Of a DNA stretch of 64,000 nt, positions 45,793 through 58,626 are shown one piece after another (the stretch's first letter is position 1; each line of letters starts with the position of its first letter). Position numbers and translations under genes: made by a program. Origin of the DNA: Gnetum montanum (Eukaryota; Streptophyta; Gnetopsida; Gnetales; Gnetaceae); contig MNCI01002152.1 of the NCBI GenBank assembly GCA_015680685.1, positions 532,266 to 596,265 of the forward strand, given 5' to 3'. The notes under the pieces are model-generated. The model did no database searches, was not told the DNA's origin, and saw only the letters and a program-made list of their open reading frames with translations.

Positions 45793-48700
45793 TTAAGTAT
45801 CATTACTATGAGGGGGTGGGGCATCATCTCCACCTTCACCATTGGGGCCACTGTTATCATCTAGTACCTATGACATGATAACACAAAACTAATTAGTAAC
45901 CAACACACATAAAGTCAAAATAAATAACTTTAAAAAAATGAAAGATAAAATAAATAAACCTAAGATGATTCTAAAGTCGCATGTTCTTCTAGAAAGCTTT
46001 AAAGAACAACCTATAGATGGTGGAGGATTTGATCTTTAGACATGTTGTCCTAGTCCACATTCCCAAGATCAATACACATTAGAATATTAGTCTTATCAAC
46101 ATCACTCCATGTAGGGGGCTTATACTAGAACATGGCGGTAGCTACTTTCCCTAAGGCAATAGTGATCTAATGAGTATGGAAGTTGGATACAACCACATTC
46201 ATTATAAACATTTTATAGACCTCCTTTGCATTGATGTCCATCATGAACAGTTCTAGCTTCTATCTCTCTATAGATTCCTCCTCCTATAGCCATTTAAGGT
46301 AGGTGTCCTGCTTGACTTTGTACATCCTTTTGTGTATGTTCTCACTGAAGGACCTAATCAGAATAACCCTTCTACTCACTAGCCTTGCAATTAATGAGAT
46401 CAATCTAGAGATTTTGTTGTTCTAACTACCAAGCAAGGAAAACCTTGCCTTGGATTCCATTCCAAGAACAAGCCCAAGTTATCTCCCTAGTATGCAAGGA
46501 GTCTTTGTTATTTACTTGGGCTTCTATGAAGTCTCTACAATCTTTGAGGTCTATCACCTACTCTTTTAGCTTGTTCTCCTTTCTTAATGCTACAACTTAA
46601 TCTCATAGGAACTCCTTGGAGTGTCTACATTTACATAAGGACTTAGCACATGAGAGTGTACATCCAATGACATATTTGTATAGCCCACATCACACATTCT
46701 CTAAATCAAAAGGTAAGGGAGGCACCTCATCAATCTTCACTAGCTTGTTAGGATTCCATCTTAGTTTAGGCACTGTAACCAAAATAAAACAATGTCCAAA
46801 AAATAAAATCATTTAGTAACAAAAAATACATAACCATGAAAGCTAAATAAAAGATTAAAAATATAAAAAATTATAAAGGAAACATCAGTTAAAATTATTA
46901 TTAATCTTAGAAGATATCTACTACAATCAACTAATCATATATTTATCTACATCCTACATGAATTCAAGTTTATCAAGTTTTTCCATCCATGGTTGCATGT
47001 AGAAGGTAGAAGTGGTAGCTTCTACCTATGGCTCTTGGGCTACAGCAAATGTAGTAAGTGAGCAACAACCATAGCCAAAGATAGACATGAATCAATGAAA
47101 GATAACATGCACAACATTTAAAATTGAAGATCATATATACATAAGAGGTCCTCTAATATGATAATAGGAGGTTCGCTTAGTTGTGGATCCCCTAGCATGG
47201 TGTCGAAGTGGATCATAGGAGGAAGAGGGGGTAAGCCCTCTTTCTACAATCCGTCATCCTCATAATGTTTTAATATTTTCTCTTCCCAGTTTTATAGTTC
47301 CTCCTCCTCTTGACTCCTTCACTCCTCCTCAACTACCACTGTTGTGGCCCTAGCTTTTTGTTCCTATTACTTATCTATAAGAACATCAATCATAAATACA
47401 TAGAAAAACTTAGCATGTTTTTTCTAAAATAAAACATATAACTAACTTAAAATCATATATTTAAAACAAATTAACAAAACAACAAACCAAGATATAACAT
47501 ACCTCTAACATCATGGTTCACATCTCTAAGCTTGACAATCAACCTCTACTTCTTCATAGGCACCTCAATTACTAGCATTGTCTCATCTACCAAGGGCCTC
47601 TTAAGCTTGTCCCTAGCTATCCCCTTAGCCTCTCTACATAAATTTTGAGCCTTCTTGATGCTACATGATACTATGAGAGGTTCCACCCCTATGCTGTTAA
47701 GGGATACACAATGCCTACTACTAAACCCCTTGGTAGTGATAGACAAAGATTCACCCATAGCTTTTGGTAGGTCCTAGGCCTACGAGGTTGGAGAAAGGAG
47801 CTTTACCCAAGGTTTGGTGAGTTGGGATGGATCTTGGATAATCCATTGTCCACCTTTCCTCACTACTAGGAACCTCACAAACCTTCCTAAATAAGCTACA
47901 AAAGGTGCAAAGTGCACATGGCACTTCATAGTGAGGTTGTTATGAGGCTTTTAAATCTTCCACTATATACAGAAAAGCAAGTGTTTATCATAGTTAAATC
48001 AAGCACCCTTGGTGGCTACTTACTTCATGGCCCAAGCTTGCTCCATGCCCAAGATCTTTCCCTATGATAAAAATTTAGGAAATGCTCAAGATTAGAATAA
48101 GTAATACATTTCTCTAATCAATAGTGAATTAATCTATTTTAAAGAGTATTCCTTGCTACCATGATGAGCATTTAGCCACTTCTCTTCTTTCTTCTAGTGA
48201 TCCACCTCCTTACCTACTTTGGTGATAACTAGTATGTCAACATTTGGAACATCAAAGAGGTCACTGAACATGGATACACTAACCTCCAAAACAACCAATA
48301 GACCATGAACCTAGGTGGTGAACTTCTTGACTCCTTGGCTAAAGGATTCAATGATGTTCAACATCTCTGTAGTGAGAAAGATTAATTTTGGAGTCATAAA
48401 GAGGTTAAATAGGCCCACATGTATAACCCTTGCATGTATAGCATCAAGTTCATGGTGTAACAACCAATCCTATGAGGATTCCACTTCACTAGACTTGAGG
48501 ATTAGGGTTTCCTTAGCACATCCTAAAGTGATAATTGTAACTTTAGCTGATGGAGCAACCTTTATAACATAATTAAGAATGGCCCATTATCCTTAGTGTA
48601 GATGCATCATGTAAAGTAAATTACAACAAAAATATAACTAATATAAAGAAAAATCAATTCAACTACCTAAATAATTGAAACCAAAATAACTAGAAAATGG

Positions 48701-49730
48701 TAGCATACAAATAACCCAAAATCAACAAAATAAAAACACTCGCTTTGCCTATTTGATACAAGAATCTTAGGAGCTCTAATGGATGGACTTACTTCTAAGT
48801 CATTAAGAGATGGATTGGCCCACCAACTATCTATCATCCCATTCCCTAGGCATCTCCTATAAGCCTTAGGATGACATTTGATGTTGTCTTCAAAATCACC
48901 TTTCAGCTAATTCAATACCACAAGCCTTCTGATTAGGCTTTTGGTAAACACCTCTAAAGCTATGTGGGCTAGTAGTAAGAGGTTGTCAACTCTAATTAAG
49001 CCCCACTCATCCATCCTAATCCTATAGGCAAGTTAAACAACAAAAAAATTGTTATGACTTAAGTACACAACAATAGAAAATAACCATAATCCAAATATAA
49101 CCTTACATATCCCTCTACATGATAAATAGTGCCTAGAGGATTTTGGAATAATGTATGTGTAGGATGGCCAATAATAAAAGTGTTGTTCATTTTATACTAA
49201 CTAAATTTGGGCATCTTGTAATTTTTTGATAATTTATGAGAGTCCACAATAATAGTTCCGTCATTTCTCTCTTCCTCTATGTGAGCGTCAAGTTCATCCA
49301 TCAAAAAATTAATGATTAAGTTAGAGGAACTAGGTAGGATGGTCTCTATGATCACTATTGCAACCTCGGTCATCAAGTGTGATCGAACCATAACATTGAA
49401 GTTTTGTAGGAGATAGGCAAGGATGTCTTTAGCCCCTGGCCTAAACCACATCTCACTATGATCCCACTCTATATTTGGGGAGGAGTGTTAGGTCCAGGGA
49501 GATGATGCAACATAAAAGCTTCACCATATTTATAACCACAAGGATGGGCTTCAAGAAGGTCCTCTAACATCCAACCATAATCATTATAACCATGGAAGAA
49601 AAAATCAAAATTAAAGTAATATACATTAAAATAATAAGAATATGACATTCTAATTGGTATACCAATCATTTTAGTTTCTACAACATAGCAGACAACACTT
49701 TGAAAAAATTTGAAATACAACCTAATGAAT
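45793..49730 (-). pseudogene. Antisense accessory gene, element D
   Basis: It reads on the minus strand from about 49730. GWMLEDLLEAHPCGYKYGEA is near 49575, WFRPGAKDILAYLLQNF near 49450, FQNPLGTIYHVEG near 49140, then an intron at 49106-49022 (GTAAGG...CTATAG). The WANPSLNDLEVSPSIRAPK block is near 48815, and MLNIIESFSQGVKKF near 48360. Another intron is at 47502-47364. The FWNPNKLVKIDEVPP-like region is near 46755, after an acceptor at 46773. The last intron is 45959-45868, and the last exon (45867-45793) encodes a short acidic tail starting VLDDNSG and ending TAA. Exonic stops make it dead. Its 5' end is cut by element G. Confidence 0.72.
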
Positions 49731-49732
49731 CA

Positions 49733-50699
49733 TGTTTTGACTGGCTCCAATGTCGGAGCCTAGGACATGATGTCGAACATCTAATATTGTAGGGTATATG
49801 CTAGCCTATAAATATAGCACTTAGGCTTATGATTTTCATAGAAGCTTTTCACAGTTTTTGCATAGAGTAGCAAAGCTCCCACAATTTTTTTTCTCCTAAG
49901 TTAGAATATTTCTGAGTGTCTATAGTAGGAGTATAAGTGTGTATGGATCTTTATTTAAACATTGATGTACCTAAGCATAGTAGTGTGATGGGAATAAAAA
50001 TAAACCCTTTTGATAATCCTTGTAGCACTAAGAATAGATTAATGTTTCCATTAATGTGCTTTATTTTATGTGCTTTACTTTAATGCATTTAAATTAAGCA
50101 ATTAATTTCTAGTTGTTAATGAATACAAGCATGAATAATTCAAGCATATGTGTAGCACTTGGTAATCTAGAAATGCTTAACGTTTGGTAGCCCAACTGAT
50201 GAAATGTGTTTTATGTCTTCTCTGGCATTGGGTGTGCAATGTTGGAGCCATGACATTGCATACATGATGTCACAACCTAGATCTGACATTGCACATCTGA
50301 TGTTAGGGTATATACTTTGGCTTATAAATATAGCACCTAGGCTTCTATTTGAAGAAGTTTTTTTTAGTCATTCTTAGTCAGAGTAGCAAAGCTCTTGTAG
50401 TTTATTTTCCTTAGAGTTCGAGTATTTTTTGAGTGCCTGCAAAAGGAGTCTAAAGTGTGTATAGTTCTTTGTTCAAGCACTAATGTACTTGAGCATAGCA
50501 GTGTGATGAGAATAAAACAAAATCTATTGATAATCCTTGTAGTACTTGAGAATAGCTTAATATTTTCTTTAATGCATTTTACTACTTTGCTCTTTATTTT
50601 CATGCATTTGAATTAAGAAATTTATTTCCAATAGTTAATGAATGCAAGCATTACCACTTTGAGAATTCATATAGTACTTAGTAACCTAGTGACACATAA
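49733..50699 (+). repeat. Doubled LTR and primer-site repeat of element G
   Basis: Two direct copies, about 49733-50182 and 50206-50699, are offset by about 517 bp. Each has TATAAATATAGCAC (TATA at 49807-49814 and 50323-50330). Each ends before AACGTTTGGTAGCCCA, where TGGTAGCCCA (50185 and 50704) is a candidate primer site. The duplication of LTR plus primer site fits unequal exchange between tandem elements. Confidence 0.65.
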
Positions 50700-50799
50700 C
50701 GTTTGGTAGCCCAGAAGTGTTGTATGTGTTTAGGAAATTGGGGTAGTTACTTGTGTTAGGCTAGCTAGGCAATAGAAAATTTAGCTTTTAATCTACTTG

Positions 50800-53740
50800 A
50801 CTCTTATTCTTGTTGTAGGAGATTACATAAATAAAATATAAAATGACAAAAATTCATATGCCTTAATTACACTTAAACCATACCCTTGTGCCTCACAAGT
50901 GTAGTTGAGAAGACAATGAATGTTCTTAATGTTGTTTCACTTCCTATAAAAACTAGCATACGAGATAATTATAGGTCCATGGAATTTGACTAGATTGTGC
51001 ATAATGCCTTAGTGATTCGTATGGTTGGGCATAGGGATACCTCATCGCTCATCATAAGCACCATTGTAGAGGACATTTTTGTTATTTTTTGTGCTATCTA
51101 GGACTCAGTGAAAAGTATTTAAATCATTGTAATGAACCTTAGAGTCATATCTTATTTCACAATTACTACAAAAAATTCTCAAAGAACATTGTGATTTTTA
51201 TTCATTAACTAAAAATGTTTTCTTCTCACAAGAGTGCTTCTCCACCCAAGGCTAATAGAGTTAAGCTACCAAAGCCTTAATAGTATCAAATTATATATAC
51301 TCATCCTAATGAGTATGTGCTAAAATTCATCTTCATCCTACACTAGGATGAATAACTATAGTGGCATGACATGGAGGGCAACATTGTGTTACCACTCAAT
51401 CATGCTACTCTTGCAATGCTCTATCAAATGCTTACATGATGCAGTCTTCAAGACTACCATGGGGAGTACAATGTGGAAGATGTCAATGCTAGGGATTATC
51501 ATCCCATTGAAGCATAACACCTATAGACCAATAGGTAGAGTAGTACTATGAATTTTTGAAGGAAAAAGAACTTAACAATTCTTTATTCTAGTTATACCAA
51601 CAAGCTAGTGGGGAACCCTTCTCTGGCGATTTTTCATTTAATGAAATCCTCTCTTTGACTTTAATGATGGAGGTCAAAATAAGAATTTGCACTCCATAAT
51701 TCACAATCCTAATTCTAGTGATAAGGGATCCAATGACAAAGAAGGATCTAGAAGAGCAAGTTAAGATAGGGATGTAGATAAGAATCATGATTGTGATCGA
51801 GGTCACAATCATTGAAGAGGTGGTAGTAGGCACCGTGATGATGATAGCTCTCCTTCCTCTTCTCCTTCATCATCTTCTTCTTCTTCTGGCTCTAACCATG
51901 GCTACATAAGGTGAGATCATGATGGAGGTGATCAAAATGAGTGCAATTACTAACAAGACCATGATAATCAAGGGGATCATTAAGATAGGCAAGATCAAGG
52001 ATGTAGAAATTCAAGAGAGGCACATCACCATGAATGAAGGGATAGTAGAAGGCATCATAGGCACCATGATCAAGGGCTCAATGAGCCTATATTTTCTATC
52101 GAAAGTATTCTTAACATTGTAGAGGCAATCAGAATTCCAACAAGGTATGTGTAGTATAACTAAATCAAATAGTTAGACATGAACAATATTTCTCGATTGG
52201 AAGGGGGTTATAACTCTAATTCATAAAACCATCTCAAGCTTTCTAATATGCATGTGCCTTGAAAAATATAGAAAATGAGTTGTAGAAATTGATGTTATTA
52301 CCAAGGATACTCATCAAAGAAGCAAAGAACTAGTACCAGTCCTTAGAACTAAAATTTATTAGATAATGGAGTACCATGCTTGAGTTGTTCAATGATAAGG
52401 ATTAAACATACTCCAGGGTTTCCAACTTATGGAAGCAAATCCAATGGTGGGAGCAAAGAACACACAAATCCTTGAATGCCACCATTGGCCAATACTATGC
52501 CTTGCTGCACAAATACCCTAGCCATGGTTATTCTCAATTGGATCAACTTTTCCACATAGTAGATGTGCTTTGTAATGACATGACGAAAACCCTTGGTGTC
52601 TATGCATAAGGGTAGTTATAAGAAGTAAGTGTTCATCAAGTACATAGATTAATAGAGCAGGTGGTAAAAGAGGAAGATGAGCTAAGAAAAAGAAAAATTG
52701 TAGAGGAGTACAATCATGATCCTTCCACCTGCAAGAGGGAGGTTTGATTCTACGATAGTGAGTATGAATCTATATTTGACAAGGAGGTGCATAAGAAAGC
52801 CTTGCCACCTCAACAATTCTAGTTTGAACTTATAGCAAAGGTTGATCAATTAATGAACTCCATGGATAGCCTATTTTAAGCTATCATCAAAATCGCTAAA
52901 GAGTCCGGAGAATAAGGTAGTGACTGTGAGTGTAGGAGGTGCAAGGAAGTTGAATGTACATATTACAAAGGTAAGGGAAAAATTGCTTCAATAGAAAAGG
53001 TTGTGGATAGTGAATCAAATAATGATCATGGATGTGATATCTACTAGTATGAACATCCTAAGGGATGTTGCCTTGTTGTGTTACATCTTTGGTAGTCTAG
53101 GGTGTATGCCTTACATCCATAACTTACACAAAGGCAAACATCCAGAAAGTTTCCTTATCCTTAAGGTAATCTTAGGTAGTTTCACTAGCAACAATCGTAT
53201 TATCCAAGTGGAGCTCCACCACAACCATATGAATAGTACCAACAATGGCAACAACCACAGTTATGGGCACTTGCACTACCAAGGAAATAATACCCTTACC
53301 AGTAACCTAATTCATATGGTTACCATGTTCAACAACCCATGTCGCCACATGACCCTTCTAGTCACATTTTTAATATTCAACCTTACTATCACCCTTCTAA
53401 TTACTATTGAACTCCTTCTCCACATGAAAGAATAGATACCACCTCCTATCCTTATCCTCCTCTTATCCCTACACACACTCCTCCTTTAGTTGCATAGCTA
53501 CCACCTACTCCTCCTATGTAGGGTGAACTTCCAACTCAACTACAACAATGTAATGCTATGAGGGCCATTAATCTACAATCAAATCATCAATTAGAGGGGT
53601 AAAATGCCTAATCAAAGAAAAGACCTTTCTTTTAACCCTATAGTCCACCTAAGCCCTCACCTACACCTATGCTTGACAATCCTACTCCTACCTCTTCCTC
53701 CATATCAAATTTCTGTAGGCCTCCTTCAAACAAAACTCTA
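50800..53740 (+). pseudogene. gag-pro: gag region, element G
   Basis: The frame is broken many times. Visible features are a Ser-, Arg- and Asp-rich stretch with a (CTT)n run at 51860-51890, the CECRRCKEVECTYYKGKGK segment near 52928, and a Pro/Tyr/Gln-rich spacer at 53200-53560. Position and composition fit a gypsy gag, but I do not see a clear gag core. 50700-50800 is the leader. Confidence 0.5.
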
Positions 53741-53849
53741 CCAAGGATCCATACTATAATGCTCACTCATACTATGTTTGATTGGATCTATATAGGAAAC
53801 CTTCCTAGAAAGTTAGGCAATCCTAGAAGTCCTCTCATTTATTTTTAGA

Positions 53850-54170
53850 TTACTACGAATGAACCATGCAAGCCTCTTCTTGATTCAGGTTTTGGTGTTA
53901 ATGTGACTTCTCATGAGATGTACACTATCTAGAACTTGCCTACTCTCACGAAGTGCGACATAAGATTAGAATTGAAAAACCAGTCCATCATTATTTCATT
54001 AGGACTGGTAGAAGACATTGTGCCACTATCTATGGGTGGTCTTATCCTATCGACTTCTTAGTAATCAAGGTAGAGAACTACAAGTGGAACTTCCCAATCA
54101 TCATTGGAAGAGGATGGCTAAGCACCATAAATGTAAGAATAGCATCAGAAATCCTTCCCTAGAAATCTCT
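53850..54170 (+). pseudogene. pol: Retropepsin, element G
   Basis: The active site is LLDSGFGVNVTSHEMY at about 53878. A beta-rich middle region follows (RLELKNQSIIISLGLVEDIV), with a frame change near 53970-54020. The segment FPIIIGRGWLST near 54091 matches the ILGRPWL motif that ends retropepsins. It would cleave Gag and Pol in the particle. Confidence 0.72.
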
Positions 54171-54839
54171 AAAGAAAATGCATTTGAAAAGATTAAGAAG
54201 AAGAGAGCTCCATGCATCATGCACAGTGATAGCAAGTGTAATTGTGTGCAGAAACTTTGGGCTATAAAGCAAGCATCTATCCCTACATGCAAACATTATG
54301 CATCAGAAGCAGAAATTCAAAGGTGTATGTATGTAGTATCCATAAAATAAGAGGGCACCGAATGGTTGACCACTGATTGTGAAAGTAGCACACTTTGTAT
54401 GGAACCAGCTAAGAACCCACCATGTGATTATGTCACAAGCATGGATGAACTTGAGCAAGTTCATCAACAACTCTCTAAAGATACAAATGATGATACCCAC
54501 TGGTGAGCATTGGAAATTCTTGATGGACTTAAGCAAGATATCCTTGAACTAAAAAAATTACTGGCTAGAATGAAATATGTATTTTTCAAAAATAAGAAGA
54601 TAGTTATAATGAATGCAAGGCTTGCACTAGAGTAGAAAAATATGTTGTTGAAGGTAGTTGAAATATGGTCACTAGCTTTTGCTTGGTCATATCTTGAACT
54701 CATAGGGATTGATCCTAGAATATGTTAGCATCACATCTACACTAACCTAGAAATGAAGACAAAAACATAGCTACAAAGGCAATTGAACCTCAAATTAAGG
54801 AAAATTGTCAAAGAGAAAATCGAGTAACTCCTCAAGGCA

Positions 54840-55990
54840 AGTTTTATCTATCCCATTGCAAATAGTGAGTCGGTTAGCCCACTTGTAATTGTGCCAAAGA
54901 AAGGTGGTAAGTGGTGAGTCTACATTGATTTTAAGCTACTAAATATGGCAACATTCAAGGATCATTTTCTACTGCCATTTGTTGACTAGGTGTTAGACAA
55001 AATATCAGGGCATTGCTACTATAGATTCCTAAATGGTTATAGTTGCTATAACCAAATTCAAATTGCACCAAAGGACCAAACAAAGATAATATTCATAACT
55101 CCCTGGGAAAATTTTACATATTGTAAGATGCCATTTGGTCTATGCAATGTTTTTGCCACATTTCAATGTCTAGTCTTGAGCATCTTTCAATAGTAGATTG
55201 GTAGTCATGTATAAGTCTCCATGGATGACTTCACCTATGGAGCTACATTTGAGAAAACCCTAAACCACCTTGAAAAAGTGTTGAAATGATGTGTCGAAAC
55301 TAACTTGTGGCTCAATTGGTAGAAAAGTCATCTCATGGTCTAGAAGGACATTGTACTAAGGCACAAAATCTCACAAGTAGGAATTAAGGTGAACCTTGGA
55401 AAATAAGGATAATCCAAGGAATAATTTACTGGCTAGAAATAGTTAAAGATGTTTAATCATTCTTTGGACACATTGGCTACTACTGACAATTCATAGAGAA
55501 TTTCTCTAAGATTGCAAAATTGTTGGTCTAGCTAACAAAGAGAGATGCTTCCTTTATCTGGATTGTAGAATGTGAGAAAGCATTCTAGAAGCTAAAATAA
55601 AAGCTTGTAGAAACTCCAATCCTACAAGCACTTGACCAATCTAAGCTATCTCATATCATGAAAAATGCATCGAATTATGCTTTGGAAGTGATGTTGATGT
55701 AGTTAGATGATAAGAAACATTCATACTACATCCACTACACTAGCCAAAGCATTGTGGGTGCACAATTGTACTATGCCATCATAGAGAAAGAATTGATGAC
55801 TATGTTGTTTGCTTTAGAAAAATTTCGCCATTGTGTGCTTGGATATAAGGTGTTTATGCATAATGATCATAGTGCCATCCACTTCCTAATGAACAAGCCA
55901 ATGGTGAGCCTCTATGTCATACGATGGCTAGTGATCTTATAGGAGTTTGATCTTATAATGGTAGATCGAAAGGGCACTGAGAGTGTGGTC
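54840..55990 (+). pseudogene. pol: RT and RNase H, element G
   Basis: RT spans about 54870-55400: SPLVIVPKKGGKW.VYIDF, DHFLLPFVD, LNGYSCYNQIQIAPKDQTK, FTYCKMPFGLCNVFATFQ, and a VSMDDFTYGA block where (Y/F)MDDF is the catalytic loop. RNase H follows at about 55650-55960: IVGAQLYYAIIEKELMTML, FALEKFRHCVLGYKVFMHND. Multiple stops and a frame change make it inactive. 54171-54839 encodes decayed linker with no clear domain. Confidence 0.83.
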
Positions 55991-56199
55991 ATTGATCATT
56001 TTGTCTCGATTGCGATAGGATGACAAAGAGGAAGAAAACTCATTATCTAATACATTTTTTGATGAACTCCTCCTTTCTAGGGAAATAACTAAACAAATTC
56101 CCAATGAGCCAAAATGGTATGATGGCATTCTCATCTATCAGGAGATGCCACAAGAGTTGGACCACTAGAAGAAACAATAGTTTTTTCATCAAGTAAAGC

Positions 56200-57005
56200 A
56201 CTTCATGGAGATCAAAGAATACCTCTCCAAGATGTGCATTGATGACTTGGTTTGTTGGTGTGTCCCTGATCTTAATCAACTACATATTTTCCAAGATGCT
56301 CATAAAGGTCCTTGTGGAGGACATTATGCTAAGAGATGCATGACCATTAAAATCTTGATGGCAGGGTATTATTGGCCAATACTTTTCAGGGATGCTAACC
56401 ATTTCATCTACTTTTATGAATGATGCTAATGATATGGTTGAATGACTACTCAAATGGAGGAACCTCAATAATGGATTCAACCACTAGAACCATTTAACAT
56501 TTGGGGCATTGATTTCATAGATCCCATCACACCTATGTCAAATGAAAAGGAATACATCATAGTTGTTGTTGACTATTGTATGAAATGGGTAGAAGCATCC
56601 ATCATCGACTACACATCCTCTACTGCTACTTGATTTGTATAACAAAATGTTGTAAATAGGTTTTGTGTACCACATGCATTAATTTTTGATAATGGAACTT
56701 ATTTTATAGGCACTACCTTTCAAAATCTTATGTAGTGCTTGGGGGTTAAACATAAACTCACAACACCTTACCTTCCCCAAGCTAATGGTCAAGTTGAGGT
56801 TACCAATAAGGAAATCACAAGGATACTAACAAGAACTATTAGCATGTATAGGAAGGATTGGAGCACAAAACTCAACAATGTCCTTTGGGTGTACCACTCA
56901 ACTTGGAAACTTCGTATAGGCTACTCTCCCTATGAGTTCATGTATGGCAAACTACCAACACTTCCTATTCAAATTACACTTTCAATAGCTTATGACCTTG
57001 ACCTT
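56200..57005 (+). pseudogene. pol: Integrase, element G, cut by element F
   Basis: A zinc-binding region (HIFQDAHKGPCGGHY; AGYYWPILFRDA) lies near 56280-56400. The core has WGIDFIDPITPMS (56503), VVVDYCMKWVEAS (56562), FDNGTYFIGTTF (56688), and LPQANGQVEVTNKEITRIL (56772), which contains the catalytic Glu. YSPYEFMYGKLPTLP (56923) ends the core. The reading stops at 57005, where F's LTR begins, so the C-terminal domain is missing. Confidence 0.85.
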
Positions 57006-57076
57006 TGAAACACCGTGAAAATTACGGGTCGGCCTCAGGCGAAGATTCGTAATTTGAGCGAGAACGCGCCTCAAAT

Positions 57077-57316
57077 TTGTTCAAGGACAAGTTTACGCTC
57101 CATCACACACGGCAGCGTAATGAGCGTAATAGGCTCCAAGACAGTTAAAGGTGAATTTGTTCAAGGACAAGTTTACGCTGCATCACGCACGGCAGCGTAA
57201 TGAGCGTAATAGGCTCCAAGAAAATTAAAGGCGAATTCGTTCAAGGACAAGTTTACGCTCCATCACGCACGGCAGCGTAATGAGCGTAATAAGCTCCAGG
57301 ACAGTTAAGCAAAATC
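57077..57316 (+). repeat. Three tandem 80-bp repeats in F's U3
   Basis: TCAAGGACAAGTTTACGCT begins at 57081, 57161 and 57241, a period of exactly 80. Each unit contains an inverted pair, ACGCTCCATCACGCACG against GCAGCGTAATGAGCGT. Similar but unspaced hairpins continue to about 57700. Confidence 0.9.
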
Positions 57317-57786
57317 CAGAGAAACACGATGGGTTGGCACTTGTTCTCGCAACGCTTAAACAACTGATCTTTACGCGCGTTACGCGGCGATGCGTGCTCG
57401 TGCGTAGGTCAGAATGCAAGCACGCACTCGGTACGCTTCGTCACGCACAGCTGCGTGATGAGCGTAAGTTACACTTTGATTACACTCCACCGCGCGTAGC
57501 TGCGTGGAGAGTGTATGTTACATTTATGCTACATCACGCACAGTTGCATGATGAGCGTAAAACAATGTTGAGCGCATTGTTGTTACACCAAACTTGCGCT
57601 CATACACGCAACACAACGCGAATGAGCGCAAACGCAGCCGAGACACGCCTATCATGGGCCTGCTCTTTACACGCACAGCACGCAAACGAGCGTGTTGTGC
57701 GTAGTCGCAGTTCGACTTAAAAGAATCGCGTCAACAGGATCCGCGACATTCGGGCCCACATCATCAAGGTTGCATGTGTCGCGGCC

Positions 57787-57794
57787 TATAAATA
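57787..57794 (+). promoter_or_regulatory. Predicted TATA box of element F
   Basis: TATAAATA within GGCCTATAAATACCCC. The same TATAAATACC is in the LTRs of A, B and E. About 830 bp of R and U5 would follow. Confidence 0.7.
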
Positions 57795-58626
57795 CCCCGG
57801 CTGACAAATATACAAAAGGGGGAGGACAAGAAGGAGAGGAGATTGGGGGGGAAGTGGACAAGTTAACAAGCCAGAGCACCAGAGCACTTATCGCTTTTCG
57901 TTGGCAGCAGATCAAGAGGACAAGAGCATTTTCTGAGCAAGGGAACACCTATTACCTTGAACAGAGAAACAAGAGCAACCTTTGGTAACCGCTGCAAACA
58001 CCATCCTTCAGCAGAAACAGAACACAGCACGCCTGAGCCCTAACAGCAGATCTACCCGAAGCAAAGAAGCAGAACGGGAATTGCGGAGTCGTCTCGCCCA
58101 GTTAGCAGGTTCTATCGTTCAAAAGATCGACAGACTTCAGAGCTTGACCATTCCTGCACCTAAGCTTTGGGCCTACAAGGTAGATCAGACTTCTGTCTAG
58201 ACAGTTTTCTTGTTGTTTTGTGCTCATTTTGTATCCAGTTGTTTGGGGTTTTCTCCCATTGTAACGTAATATACACACAAGCATACATCCGATCCAGCAT
58301 TGAAACACAGATCTTTGATCTTTGCGACGTACACGTTGTTTTCTCTCCCGATTAGCATCTTTTCGGCGTTTTAGCGTTATCTTCGTAGCAATCCATCTAC
58401 GTCGTTGTCTTTCCATTTTACGATCTCTTGCACCAAATCACGGCACGCAAAACTCCATAATCATCATCGCTTTTACTGACCCGTAAGTCCCTGTCTGATC
58501 GACAAGACCGTTCAAGGCACCGCGGATTCATTTTTCCAGCTTAGCCCTCACGCGGATCCGTGGTTAAAGCTGTGTACACGGAATCTCAGTCGGTATTTCC
58601 AGCTGCCGACGTTTTTCGTCGTTACA

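Larger units (their letters stand above)
44417..49732 (+). mobile_element. Element D: oldest Tat-like copy, host of the B/C insertion
   Basis: It carries the protease end of gag-pro, a short minisatellite 1, and the antisense gene on the minus strand, in the same order as E and F. Its gag and pol parts are not in the window. It is cut on the left by C's LTR and on the right by element G's LTR at 49733. The first 0.82 kb is duplicated at 24593-25440. Confidence 0.8.
49733..57005 (+). mobile_element. Element G: second gypsy lineage, possibly Athila-like, nested in D
   Basis: It starts with a doubled LTR-like repeat, then decayed gag, protease, RT, RNase H and integrase in the gypsy order. There is no archaeal RNase H, antisense gene or TTAAACTAG array. 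RT motifs (GHCYYRFLNGYSCYNQIQIA; MPFGLCNVFATFQC) resemble the Athila lineage. It is ended by element F's insertion inside integrase. The 3' LTR is beyond the window. Confidence 0.78.
57006..58626 (+). repeat. 5' LTR of element F
   Basis: It begins TGAAACACCGTG and ends CGTCGTTACA, 1621 bp. TATAAATACC is at 57787. The last ~150 bases match the A, B and E LTRs. The U3 part is dominated by CG-rich hairpin motifs around CACGCA, GAGCGTAA and AGCGTAATG. Confidence 0.9.

Noticed and set aside
45463-49732. A possible host gene on the minus strand with introns
   Set aside because: The same exon blocks recur in B, C, E and F at the same place in each element, so it is element-borne.
51857-51890. (CTT)n microsatellite as a feature of interest
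   Set aside because: It is a short simple repeat inside a decayed Ser-rich gag stretch, with nothing unusual about it.
57077-57316. CRISPR-like array
   Set aside because: The repeats are adjacent 80-bp tandem units inside an LTR in plant DNA, without unique spacers.
57280-57720. A 146-codon ORF in F's LTR
   Set aside because: It runs through hairpin repeats of U3 and has repeat-driven composition, so it is a chance ORF.
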